A DNA stretch of 64,000 nt. Source: JACCZX01 sp038216465 (GTDB lineage Bacteria > Pseudomonadota > Gammaproteobacteria > Burkholderiales > Burkholderiaceae_F). Below are positions 25,201 to 33,907 of this stretch, piece after piece. The DNA lies in assembly GCA_038216465.1 (NCBI GenBank), contig JBBQQC010000014.1, positions 25,885 through 89,884 of the forward strand, given 5' to 3'. Each line of letters begins with the position of its first letter. The stretch's first letter is position 1. Below the pieces are notes generated by a model. The model searched no databases, was not told the origin of the DNA, and was given only the letters and a program-made list of their open reading frames with translations. Both the position numbers and the translations under genes were made by a program.

Positions 25201-26777
25201 CGACTTGCCACATCGCGTATCGCAAGCAGATCGCTCGCGGCCCATTTTTCTTGCGCCAACGACGTCGCGAGCGCTTCGGTGTCGGGACCCAGCGGCCGGT
25301 CCTCATCGAGAAAAGGCACCACGCTCCGCACCGCGGAATACGCAGTCCGCGTGCCGGCGCCGAGCGCACCTGGATCCAAGGCGCGCAGATCGATCGCCTG
25401 CGCCGCGCTCATCAACTCGATGGCCGCGAGATAGCGTAGAGCAGGGAGCATCGCTTCGGTCTTTGCCACCACGCCCGGCGCCATCGACGCATGATCCTCC
25501 ACCGCCTCCGATACCGGCAGGCTGTTGAGCGTCGCCGGTTGCGCGAGATGCCGCACCTCCCCGCACAGCACTGTCAACGTTTTCTGAATGGTTGCAAAGC
25601 CCGAGTGCTCGGGCCCGCGTCGAGTCAGCTGCAGCGGCAGCCCCGACGTGGCCGGCGAATACAGGCGCTGGCAGCGCTGCACACACAGCGAGGCGGCTTG
25701 CGCCAGGCCGAGGCCCAGTGCCTCGAACGCGATCGCCAGCTCCGCCGAGTGAAAGTTGCCGTTGGACAGCATCTCACCGCTCTCAATCAGCACCAACGGT
25801 GACTCGGTCGCGCTGTTCAGCTCCAGCTCCAGTGCATCGCGAGCGTTCCACACTGTCGTCAGCGCCGCGCCCTGAACTTGCGTCACGCAGCGCAGCGAAA
25901 TTGGGTCCTGCACCCGCCGCGCTGCACCCGCTGCGTTCAGTGCGCTGTCCTGCAGAAGCGCACGCAGGCGTTCTGCGATAGCGAGCTGGCCGCGAACGGC
26001 GTGCGCTGCGTGGACACGCGCATCAAGCGGGCTCAGATTCGCGCGAAAGCCCTCAAACGACAGAGCGCTGGCAATATTTAAATATTCAAGCACGCGCGCG
26101 CAATCGATCAACACCAAAGCCGCATGACCGACGGTCGCGGCATTCGAACTGATCAGCGCGAGTCCGTCCTTTGCTGCGAGCACCACGGGCTCGAGTCCGG
26201 CGCGTGTCAGCGCTTGGGCGCCGTCGAGCACAGCGCCGCCAAATTCGGCGCGGCCTTCGCCGAGTAGCGGTAACGCCAGATGCGACAGCGGCGCGAGATC
26301 GCCCGCGCCGATCGAACCCTTACTCGGTACGACCGGATGCACGCGCGCGTTCAACATCGATTGCATCGCGTCGAGCACCGTGGGAGAAACTCCCGACCCT
26401 CCGACGGTCATGCCGCATAGGCGCGCAAAAAGCATTGCGCGCACGACATCGGTCGCAAACGGCGAGCCGACGCCGACCGCGCGCGCCCGCACTGCGCGCT
26501 TCTGGTAATCGGCAAGATCGTCCTGGCGAATGACGGCGCCGGTATTAGCGCCGAGCGCGGTGGTGACTCCGTAGGCGGGTTGGCCCGATCGGGCCAGGCG
26601 GTCGACCACCGCCCGCGCGGCAACGACACGCTGACGTGCTTCGCTGCCAATGACAACCTGAGCACTGCCCCGTGCAACTGCCTCGACGTCAGCGAGCGTG
26701 ACTCCGCTGCCCAGCAGTATGATCGGAGTCCCAGGCAAGGCGCGCCTTGCTACATCAGCGAACGACACCCTTCGCAC
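25197..26777 (-). CDS. Histidine ammonia-lyase-like protein lacking the MIO serine
   Basis: This 526-residue protein is full length and plainly of the HAL/PAL superfamily, with YGVTTALG near Y69, an SSNAATVGHA segment and EDHASM. The MIO cofactor normally forms from Ala-Ser-Gly in GASGDLAP. Here the segment reads GSIGAGDLAPLSH with A158 directly followed by G159, so the serine is missing, and the protein is one residue shorter there. The catalytic tyrosine of the QDxYSxRC motif is isoleucine (I293). It is probably not a normal ammonia-lyase. It starts at a GTG overlapping the binding-protein gene by 23 bp and is coupled to the permease. Confidence 0.85.
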   Translation of the reverse strand: MRRVSFADVARRALPGTPIILLGSGVTLADVEAVARGSAQVVIGSEARQRVVAARAVVDRLARSGQPAYGVTTALGANTGAVIRQDDLADYQKRAVRARAVGVGSPFATDVVRAMLFARLCGMTVGGSGVSPTVLDAMQSMLNARVHPVVPSKGSIGAGDLAPLSHLALPLLGEGRAEFGGAVLDGAQALTRAGLEPVVLAAKDGLALISSNAATVGHAALVLIDCARVLEYLNIASALSFEGFRANLSPLDARVHAAHAVRGQLAIAERLRALLQDSALNAAGAARRVQDPISLRCVTQVQGAALTTVWNARDALELELNSATESPLVLIESGEMLSNGNFHSAELAIAFEALGLGLAQAASLCVQRCQRLYSPATSGLPLQLTRRGPEHSGFATIQKTLTVLCGEVRHLAQPATLNSLPVSEAVEDHASMAPGVVAKTEAMLPALRYLAAIELMSAAQAIDLRALDPGALGAGTRTAYSAVRSVVPFLDEDRPLGPDTEALATSLAQEKWAASDLLAIRDVASR

Positions 26778-27630
26778 GCAAAAACGCGCGCGCGACGTCT
26801 CTCGGCTCTTCCTTGTCGTTATCGACCTTGTAGTTCATCTCCGCCATCGAGGGTTCATCCAGCATCGGACTCACCTTGTTCAGGACTTCGGCGATTTTCG
26901 GATTCGCGTCGAGCGCGTCCTTGCGCACCACGGGGACCAGGTAGTAAGGCGGCCACAGGTTCTTGTCATCCTTCAGGCGCTTCAATTTCATCGCACTGAT
27001 CATGCCGTCGGTGGCGTAGCCGTTGACGACGTCGATCTGCTTGTTGGCGAGCGCCTGATAGCGCAAGCCGATCGCCATCTGCAGGTCTTCCTTGAACTCG
27101 ATGCCGTACTTGGCTTTCAGGCCAGGCAGGCCATCCTTGCGGTCGCGAAACTCGGGACCGGCACCGAGCTTCAACTCCTTGGCGACGCGCGCCAGATCGG
27201 AGACCGTTTCAAGCTTGTACTGCACCGCGGTGTCGGGCCGGACCACCATGTTGTAGGTATTGTTCAGCGGCGCCTCGTTGAGTACGACGAAACCCTTGGC
27301 CGCATATTCAGCCTTGACCTTGTCGTAAACCGCCTTCTGGTCGGTCATCGGCTCGGCCTTCAGCACCGCGAGCAGCATCGTTCCGGTGTATTCGGGATAC
27401 AGATCGATCTGCTTTTCCTCGAGTGCCTTGTGCGCGATCAGCGTGCCACCGAGGTTCAGCTTGCGCTCGACTTTGATGCCAGCCGCCTCGAGAGCCTGCG
27501 CATAAATTTCGGCAACGACGAACTGCTCGGTGAAGTTTTTCGAGCCGATCTTTACCTGTGCCAGCGCCGGAACGGCGAAAAGCGCTGCCGCAATGGTGAC
27601 GAATAGCAAACGCAAAATGCGGATCGACAT
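26755..27630 (-). CDS. OpuC/OsmF-type periplasmic substrate-binding protein
   Basis: This 291-residue binding protein has a signal peptide (about residues 1-24, ending ALAQV) and the family motif GSKNFTEQ near the mature N-terminus. Such proteins bind glycine betaine, choline or related quaternary amines. I chose the ATG at 27630, with GGAG seven bases upstream. It belongs with the two permeases and the ATPase; the lyase-like gene lies between them. Given the hut genes upstream, histidine or another amine is also possible as substrate. Confidence 0.88.
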   Translation of the reverse strand: MSIRILRLLFVTIAAALFAVPALAQVKIGSKNFTEQFVVAEIYAQALEAAGIKVERKLNLGGTLIAHKALEEKQIDLYPEYTGTMLLAVLKAEPMTDQKAVYDKVKAEYAAKGFVVLNEAPLNNTYNMVVRPDTAVQYKLETVSDLARVAKELKLGAGPEFRDRKDGLPGLKAKYGIEFKEDLQMAIGLRYQALANKQIDVVNGYATDGMISAMKLKRLKDDKNLWPPYYLVPVVRKDALDANPKIAEVLNKVSPMLDEPSMAEMNYKVDNDKEEPRDVARAFLRAKGVVR

Positions 27631-27687
27631 GGTGAAACTCCGGCTAACGGCGACAGGGCATTCTGGCACACGGCGTAGCAACGCAGG

Positions 27688-28494
27688 TTAGGCCAGACGC
27701 GGATAGCCCAGGCGATCAGCTTCGTGCGCGGCGTCGATCAGCACCTGGTAGTTCGCCGCGTCGACCCATGTGAAGCCCTCGATCAGCAGCGCGTCGCGCA
27801 CACTCGACAGCTCGTCCGCGGCAGAGACTGCCCCCAGAGCGTCGCGCAGTCTCGATACAGTATCGGTCGGCGTGCCGGCGGCTGCGACCAGCGGCGGAAT
27901 CGGGGTGCGCGCCGTCGTCGCAATCGTCCGCAACTGGGCGGTCAGCTCGGGTTGATGCCGCCGCATCAGATCGTGCGCGTAACTGTCGAGGGGTCCCACC
28001 TCGGCGTCGCCGTCGAGCACGGCGCGGACGACATTGCGCGGTGTGATTAGCGGACCGACCATCGACGCAAATAGAGGAACGCTCGGCGATCCCGCGAAAG
28101 GCGCGAAGAACCGACGCGGCGCCTGATACCCGGACTGCGAATCTTCGGTGGTGTAGGCGAGCCTTGTACCCAGTGCGTCGGCAGCGGTCCGGAGCGTCGA
28201 GTCGGCGCGCACGATGAGATCGGTCCAGTAGACGCACTGGTGCCGATAACGCTCGGGACTCGGCCGCATCGCAGCGAGGACGACCGGAAGCGGAGCGGCA
28301 TGCATCAGCGGGTAGCCGCACATGAAAGCGCAGCCCAGATCAGCGCGCGTCCACAGCGTCGCGAGCGGCTGCGGCGGCGGATAGTCGATCACCTCGCAGT
28401 CGACGCCGGCGCGCGCGATTACCCAGTTGAGCAGCGTGCGCCAATACGCCGCAGTAACGGCATCGATGGCGTACATGCGCGCATTGGCGATCAT
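27688..28494 (-). CDS. PhnD-like binding-fold protein without a signal peptide
   Basis: This 268-residue protein resembles phosphate/phosphonate ABC binding proteins of the PhnD type. From the ATG at 28494 there is no export signal, and upstream codons do not supply one. It may therefore act in the cytoplasm, as a sensor or ligand-binding partner. It lies between a Bug-type receptor gene and the OpuC-type binding protein, on the same strand. Confidence 0.7.
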   Translation of the reverse strand: MIANARMYAIDAVTAAYWRTLLNWVIARAGVDCEVIDYPPPQPLATLWTRADLGCAFMCGYPLMHAAPLPVVLAAMRPSPERYRHQCVYWTDLIVRADSTLRTAADALGTRLAYTTEDSQSGYQAPRRFFAPFAGSPSVPLFASMVGPLITPRNVVRAVLDGDAEVGPLDSYAHDLMRRHQPELTAQLRTIATTARTPIPPLVAAAGTPTDTVSRLRDALGAVSAADELSSVRDALLIEGFTWVDAANYQVLIDAAHEADRLGYPRLA

Positions 28495-28522
28495 CGATCG
28501 GCGCGGCACCGCGCGCCGCGCC

Positions 28523-29503
28523 TCACTCGATCGTGATCTTGGCACTGCGCACGATCTCGCTCCACTTGGCCGTCTCTGTCTTTATCATCGCAGCGAATTC
28601 GCCCGGTGTATTCGCAATCGGATCTGCGCCCAACGCGGCGAGCTTCTCGCGCACGTCGGGCTCGCGTAACACCTTGCCGAGTTCGGTGTGCAGTCGCGCG
28701 ATGATTTCAGCAGGCGTTCCGGCTGGCGCGACGATGCTGTACCACGACGTGACATCGAAGCCGACGAGTCCGGACTCCGACAATGTCGGAAGCTCCGGCG
28801 CGCTGTTGATGCGCTTCGGACTGGCCACTCCCAGTGCACTGAGCTTGCCCGCGCGAACGTACTGCAGCACCGAAGGCGCGCCCGCGAACATCAGCTGCAC
28901 CTGCCCGCCGAGCAGGGCCGTCACGGCGGGCGCGATGCCGGCAAATGGAACGTGCGTCATTTCAGCACCGGTCATGCTGTTGAACAGCTCGCCGGCCAGG
29001 TGGGCTCCGCTACCGGCGCCCGGCGACGAGAAATTGAGCTGACCGCGCTGCGCCTTCGCGTACGCGATGAATTCGGTCAGGTTTCGCGCCGGGATCGAAG
29101 GATGCACGACAAGGATGTTCGGCACCGCTGCGAGCACCGTGACCGGAGCGAAGTCCTTGCCGACGTCGTAAGGCACGTTGCGATACAAACTGGGGTTGAC
29201 GGTCAGATTGCCAGCCGGCGCGAGTACCAGCGTGTAGCCATCCGGCGCGGCTTTCGCGCCGAGTGCCATACCGATATTGCCGCCGGCGCCGGGGCGGTTG
29301 TCGACGACGACCTGCTTGCCCATATTCGCGCCGGCCTTCTCGCCCACCACCCGCGCCAGCGTATCGGCCGGACCACCCGCAGTGAACGGCACGATCAGCC
29401 GGATCGGTCTGCTGGGATAAGTCTCGGTCGTTTGCGCCACGGCGGCGGGCACCGCAAACATCACCGACAGCATGCACAGCAAGCGAGAGAAAGCAGACAT
29501 CAT
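28523..29503 (-). CDS. Bug/TctC-family periplasmic solute receptor
   Basis: This 326-residue receptor has a signal peptide (about residues 1-23, ending AVAQ), the motif YPSRPIRLIVPF at the mature end, and the RPGAGGNIG loop typical of Bug proteins. These bind carboxylates or amino acids and are greatly expanded in Burkholderiales. No TctA or TctB membrane genes are present here. Confidence 0.92.
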   Translation of the reverse strand: MMSAFSRLLCMLSVMFAVPAAVAQTTETYPSRPIRLIVPFTAGGPADTLARVVGEKAGANMGKQVVVDNRPGAGGNIGMALGAKAAPDGYTLVLAPAGNLTVNPSLYRNVPYDVGKDFAPVTVLAAVPNILVVHPSIPARNLTEFIAYAKAQRGQLNFSSPGAGSGAHLAGELFNSMTGAEMTHVPFAGIAPAVTALLGGQVQLMFAGAPSVLQYVRAGKLSALGVASPKRINSAPELPTLSESGLVGFDVTSWYSIVAPAGTPAEIIARLHTELGKVLREPDVREKLAALGADPIANTPGEFAAMIKTETAKWSEIVRSAKITIE

Positions 29504-29522
29504 GAACTCCGGCGTTGATGAC

Positions 29523-30530
29523 TTACGCGAAACGCAATTGCTGCCCGATACTCAGGCGCCGCGCCTTTTCGAGCAGCGCGTGGCCGAGCGCGATATCGCT
29601 GAGCGACAGGCCGCGATGCCAGAACAAAATCGTCTCCTGGTCCGATTCGCGGCCTGGCTTGCGTCCGGCAACGATCTCGCCCAGCTCGGCGTGTAGGGTC
29701 TGCTCCGACAGCTTTCCCGCTTCGACGTGAGCACGCAGCGATCCGAACATACCGCCCCTGCACTGGCCCCAATCGTCGACCACCATCTTGTCCATGATAT
29801 CGGTCAACGAAAGCTCGAGCGCGCTCATCGTGCCGTAGGGAACGACGAACGCACCGCGCTTGATCCATTCGGTGCGCAACAGCGGCGTGGGTTGCGTAAG
29901 ACGTGATGCTTCGACGACGATGTCAGCGCCGCGTATGCACGACTTCCAGTCTTCGGTGGCGATCACAGTCTTACCGAGATCGGTCGACAGCCGCTGCGCG
30001 AAAGCGTCGCGGCTTTCTGGGCGCCGCGAATGCACGCGAATCTCGTCGAATGCGAACAGCCGGTCAAGCAGACGCACGTTCCAGTAAGCCGTGCCTCGGG
30101 CGCCGATGTGACCGAGCACCCTACTGTTCTTGCGCGCCAGATGTTTCGCGCCGAGCGCGGTCATCGCACCGGTACGCATGTCGGTAATCGACGTCGCGTC
30201 CAGTAGCGCGACCGGCGTGCCGGTGCGCGGGTCAAATAGATTGAGGAGCGCCATTTCCGAAGGCAGGCCGCGCTGGTAGTTGTCGACGTAATCACCGACG
30301 ATCTTCACGCCGGCCAGATTCAGCGGTGCAACGTAGCCGCGCAGAACATTGAAGTGACCGTTGAATGCGGCGTCGGGGATCAGGTGGACGCGCGGTTCGA
30401 TGACCGTTTCGCCGCGGCCCTGCGCCAGCAGGCCCGATTCGACCGCAGCGAGGATTTCATCATCGGTCAGCGCGAGCGCCTCTACATCGGGGCCGTTCAG
30501 ATAGTGCATGAATATCTTGGTGGGGCTCAT
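29523..30530 (-). CDS. Ornithine cyclodeaminase/mu-crystallin family protein
   Basis: This 335-residue NAD(P)-binding protein is of the ornithine cyclodeaminase superfamily. The RTGAMTALGAKHLA segment marks the start of the Rossmann domain. Members cyclise ornithine to proline, or reduce or dehydrogenate amino acids; specificity is not readable. It starts just after the hutF stop, preceded by AAGGATGAGG, and so is probably cotranscribed with the hut genes. Confidence 0.85.
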   Translation of the reverse strand: MSPTKIFMHYLNGPDVEALALTDDEILAAVESGLLAQGRGETVIEPRVHLIPDAAFNGHFNVLRGYVAPLNLAGVKIVGDYVDNYQRGLPSEMALLNLFDPRTGTPVALLDATSITDMRTGAMTALGAKHLARKNSRVLGHIGARGTAYWNVRLLDRLFAFDEIRVHSRRPESRDAFAQRLSTDLGKTVIATEDWKSCIRGADIVVEASRLTQPTPLLRTEWIKRGAFVVPYGTMSALELSLTDIMDKMVVDDWGQCRGGMFGSLRAHVEAGKLSEQTLHAELGEIVAGRKPGRESDQETILFWHRGLSLSDIALGHALLEKARRLSIGQQLRFA

Positions 30531-30534
30531 ATCC

Positions 30535-31899
30535 TCATCCTTGCGTCAGCTCGCGCAGCGCCGTGGCGTACTGCCGTGCGATGCCTTCCTCGCGCGTATG
30601 TCGCCCGTTGCGGATGACCCACTGGCCGCCGACCATCACGTCGCGTACCGGGCTGCCGTGCGCACAGAACAGATACGCATCGAGCCACGTAGCGCGCTCG
30701 CGGCCAATCAGCGAAGGATGCTCCGGATCGAGCACCACGATATCGGCGCGCTGACCCACTCTGAGGCCGTGAACAGGACGGCCCGACGCTCGCGCACCGC
30801 CACGCAGTGCCGCGCGATACAGCGCTTCGCCGGCCGAGGCGCCAGCCGCGGCGATCACATTGCGCCGCCCAAGCTGCAGACGCTGGCCGTACTCGAGCCA
30901 GCGCAACTCTTCCGCGCAGCTGGTCGCGATGTTGCTGTCGCTGCCGATTGCAACCACTCCCGCCTGGTCGATGTATGCAGGCAGCGCAAAGAAGCCATCG
31001 CCCAGATTGGCCTCGGTGCTGGGGCAAAGCCCCGCCACCGCGCCCGTGTGCGCAAGCGCGCCGGTTTCGTCGAGCGTCATATGCGTCGCATGAACCAGAC
31101 ACCAGTCCTGCGTTACGGATTGATGCTCGAGCAGCCACTGCACTGGCCGTTGTCCGGACCACGCGACGCAGTCGCTCACCTCCCGGGTCTGCTCGGCGAT
31201 GTGGATGTGAATCGGGCCGCCTGCAGCAAATCCGCTGAGCAGCGCCTTCAGTGCTGCGGGCGGCACCGCGCGTAACGAATGCGGCGCGACTCCGACGCAG
31301 ATCGAATCGCCATGCCGGCTGCGCAGCTGTTGCACCAGTCGCAACAGCGTCTCTGGCTCTCCCAGAAAGCGGCGCTGCCCGGCGTGCGGTTGCACTCCGC
31401 CGAAATTCGCGGTCATGTACAGCACCGGCAACAGAGTGAGGCCGATGCCGGCCTTCCTCGCGGCAGCGATGATGCGCTCCGACATCTCGCCGGCGTTGGC
31501 ATACGGAGCGCCGTTGACATCACGGTGTACGTAATGGAACTCGCACACCGACGTATAGCCACCTTTCAGAAGCTCGACGTAGAGCTGCGCCGCGATGTAT
31601 TCGAGTGCCTCGGGCGTCAACCGTGCGACAAAGCGGTACATCAGCTCACGCCAGCTCCAGAAGCTGTCGCCTCGCTGCTGCCCGTCGCCGCGCTCCGCGA
31701 GTCCCGCCATCGCGCGCTGAAACGCGTGCGAGTGCACATCGCACATCCCGGGGATCACCGCCGCGTCAATGCGCTCGCATCCCCCGTCGGTTGCACCGGC
31801 GTCGATGCGCGTGATCACGCCGTGCTCGTCGACCTCGCAGCGCACGTTGCTGGCCCAGCCTTGCGGCAGCCAGCAATCGGTGGCGAACCACGGGCGCAT
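30535..31899 (-). CDS. hutF: Formimidoylglutamate deiminase
   Basis: This 454-residue amidohydrolase converts N-formimino-glutamate to N-formyl-glutamate, the branch of histidine degradation that then needs HutG. Metal ligands are seen in CDVHSHAFQR, in HIHIAEQ and in the SDSN motif near the C-terminal third. I chose the ATG at 31899, which overlaps the stop of the preceding short hutG remnant (TGATG); an upstream ATG at 31923 lies inside that remnant. Confidence 0.93.
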   Translation of the reverse strand: MRPWFATDCWLPQGWASNVRCEVDEHGVITRIDAGATDGGCERIDAAVIPGMCDVHSHAFQRAMAGLAERGDGQQRGDSFWSWRELMYRFVARLTPEALEYIAAQLYVELLKGGYTSVCEFHYVHRDVNGAPYANAGEMSERIIAAARKAGIGLTLLPVLYMTANFGGVQPHAGQRRFLGEPETLLRLVQQLRSRHGDSICVGVAPHSLRAVPPAALKALLSGFAAGGPIHIHIAEQTREVSDCVAWSGQRPVQWLLEHQSVTQDWCLVHATHMTLDETGALAHTGAVAGLCPSTEANLGDGFFALPAYIDQAGVVAIGSDSNIATSCAEELRWLEYGQRLQLGRRNVIAAAGASAGEALYRAALRGGARASGRPVHGLRVGQRADIVVLDPEHPSLIGRERATWLDAYLFCAHGSPVRDVMVGGQWVIRNGRHTREEGIARQYATALRELTQG

Positions 31900-32003
31900 C
31901 AGCGGTGAGCGCCGTTGGAACAAGCGATCATCGTTGCAATGCCGACGTGCGGCAGGCTGATCAGCAGCGGCACGTGGCCTGGCGAGAACGCAAAAGTTTC
32001 CAC
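31899..32003 (-). pseudogene. hutG: Truncated hutG remnant (N-formylglutamate amidohydrolase N-terminus)
   Basis: A 34-codon frame starts at a GTG overlapping the hutI stop (TAGTG) and ends at a TGA overlapping the hutF start. Its first 20 or so residues, including ETFAFSPGHVPLLISLPHVG, match the characteristic N-terminus of HutG. The rest of the roughly 260-residue enzyme is missing. This looks like a clean internal deletion that kept translational coupling between hutI and hutF. A functional HutG would have to be encoded elsewhere. Confidence 0.75.
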
Positions 32004-33256
32004 TACGCGCTGAGGTCGTCTAGCGAGACCGGCTGACCGGCTCTCACTATCTGATGACATGGGTTGTAGCCGAGTCGATAGGCGAGCTCGCCCGGTGACT
32101 CGAGGTCGTTCCAAAGCACGAAGTCGGCCGCCATGCCTCGCTGCAACGTGCCGCACTCTGCCTGCATCCCCAGCGCACGCGCGGCATTGCGTGTGACGCC
32201 CGCGAGCGCCTCGGCAGGTGTCAGGCGAAACAGCGTGCACGCCATGTTCAGCGTCAGCAGCAGCGACGTGGTGGGCGACGTGCCGGGGTTGCAATCGGTA
32301 GCAACCGCGATTACAACGCCGGCCGCACGCAATGCGGCGATCGGCGGCACCTGCGTATCGCGCAGGAAATAAAACGCAGCCGGCAGCAGCACCGCCACCG
32401 TACCGGCGGCCGCCATCGCTTCGATGCTCTTCGCGGATACATGCTCCAGGTGATCGGCAGAAAGCGCGCCATGCTGCGCAGCCAGTGCAGCGCCGTTCTG
32501 GTCGGACAATTGCTCGGCGTGCAGCTTGACCGGCAGCCCGGCACGACGCGCTGCGCCGAACACGCGTGCGGTTTGCGCCGGCGTGAAGCCGATCGTCTCG
32601 CAGAATGCATCGACCGCATCGACCAGCCCCATCGCGGCCAGCATCGGCAGTGCGTGATCGCAGACGAAGTCGACGTAAGCGTCCGCGCGACCGGCGAACT
32701 CGACAGGCACCGCATGCGCGCCGAGATAGGTCGTGCGCACGCGAATACCGAATCGGCGGCCGAGCTCGCGTGCAACCCGCAGCATCTTTGCCTCGGTGTC
32801 GCGATCGAGCCCATAACCCGACTTGATCTCGATCGTCGTCACGCCCTCGCGCAACAACGGCACCAGGCGCGCGGCGGATTGAGCGAACAGCGCTTCCTCA
32901 GTTGCTGCGCGCGTCGCCGCCACCGTTGACGCGATCCCTCCGCCGTTGCGCGCAATCTCCTCGTACGACACGCCGTTTAGCCGCAGCTCGAATTCAGCCG
33001 CGCGGTTGCCCGCATAGACGATGTGCGTGTGACAGTCGATCAAACCGGGTGTGATCCAGCGCCCGCCGGCGTCGTTTACGTTCGATTGCGAAACGATTGT
33101 CGACGGCACCTCGGTGCGCGGCCCCACCCACGCGATGCGACCGTCCTTGACCGCAAGCGCGCCGTCAGCGATCGCGCCGTAGGGGCCGCCCGGTGTCATC
33201 GTCGCAATCTGCGCATTGACCCACAGCGCATCCCGGCGATCACCCTGCGCGCTCAT
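32003..33256 (-). CDS. hutI: Imidazolonepropionase
   Basis: This 417-residue amidohydrolase opens the imidazolone ring to give formiminoglutamate. Metal-binding motifs are LIDCHTHIVYAG, HAEQLSDQNG and ATDCNPG. The start overlaps the hutD stop (ATGA). Length and motifs are standard. Confidence 0.97.
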   Translation of the reverse strand: MSAQGDRRDALWVNAQIATMTPGGPYGAIADGALAVKDGRIAWVGPRTEVPSTIVSQSNVNDAGGRWITPGLIDCHTHIVYAGNRAAEFELRLNGVSYEEIARNGGGIASTVAATRAATEEALFAQSAARLVPLLREGVTTIEIKSGYGLDRDTEAKMLRVARELGRRFGIRVRTTYLGAHAVPVEFAGRADAYVDFVCDHALPMLAAMGLVDAVDAFCETIGFTPAQTARVFGAARRAGLPVKLHAEQLSDQNGAALAAQHGALSADHLEHVSAKSIEAMAAAGTVAVLLPAAFYFLRDTQVPPIAALRAAGVVIAVATDCNPGTSPTTSLLLTLNMACTLFRLTPAEALAGVTRNAARALGMQAECGTLQRGMAADFVLWNDLESPGELAYRLGYNPCHQIVRAGQPVSLDDLSA

Positions 33257-33858
33257 GCTTTCAACAGAGTCAGGTGACCGGCGATCAACACCGGCGAGGT
33301 CGATTTTTTGGTCGGCTCGATGTCAAAACCTCGATAAAGCGGCGTGACAGGATCGATATGCAACGTATCGCCATCGTTCAAATCGAACGAAGCGCCATCG
33401 TCGAGCGTAATGCGCACGGCTGCGTCGCGGCAGTAAAGGAGCAGCGTGCCGCCGCGGAGCGCATAGCGTTGCTTTGCATGCCCTGCACGCAGCACGTCGA
33501 TGACGGTGTGTACGCGACCTCTGGCCACGATCACGTTGAAGTCTCGCACCGGGCCATCGGGCAAAACGCAATCTACCGCCGCCTCGCCCTCGAAGTCGCA
33601 GCGTTCATACGGGCCGAGATCGACCGGCTGCCGCTCGCCAACGCGCAAGATCATGCGCGTACCACTGACCAGAACGAGGGTGCGATCGTAGCCGTCGAAG
33701 CGCGAAAAGGTGCAGGACTCAGCAATGTCGGCGATGCTTATGCGCCAGGCGAAATTCGGCTGCATGATCGTCGAACCCGCCGGATGACGCGCGATCTCGC
33801 TGGTAGTGCCGCCGCCGTTTTTCCAGGGCATCACGACGTGGTCGGCCGCGGTCAGCAC
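33253..33858 (-). CDS. hutD: HutD-family protein
   Basis: This 201-residue cupin-fold protein of the HutD/Ves family has the family motif MPWKNGGGTT close to its N-terminus. HutD affects histidine use in pseudomonads, perhaps by limiting hut expression. I favour the GTG at 33858, preceded by GGGAGG; a longer frame overlaps hutU. It lies between hutU and hutI. Confidence 0.85.
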   Translation of the reverse strand: MLTAADHVVMPWKNGGGTTSEIARHPAGSTIMQPNFAWRISIADIAESCTFSRFDGYDRTLVLVSGTRMILRVGERQPVDLGPYERCDFEGEAAVDCVLPDGPVRDFNVIVARGRVHTVIDVLRAGHAKQRYALRGGTLLLYCRDAAVRITLDDGASFDLNDGDTLHIDPVTPLYRGFDIEPTKKSTSPVLIAGHLTLLKA

Positions 33859-33907
33859 CTTGACCGTGCCTCCCGCTGCTGACTTTTGCGCGATCAGTGA
33901 CAAGGCA

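Noticed and set aside
26301..26312. Frameshift as the cause of the missing MIO serine
   Set aside because: The frame is intact on both sides and exactly one codon is lacking, and a second active-site residue is also changed; this fits a real protein variant better than an indel error.
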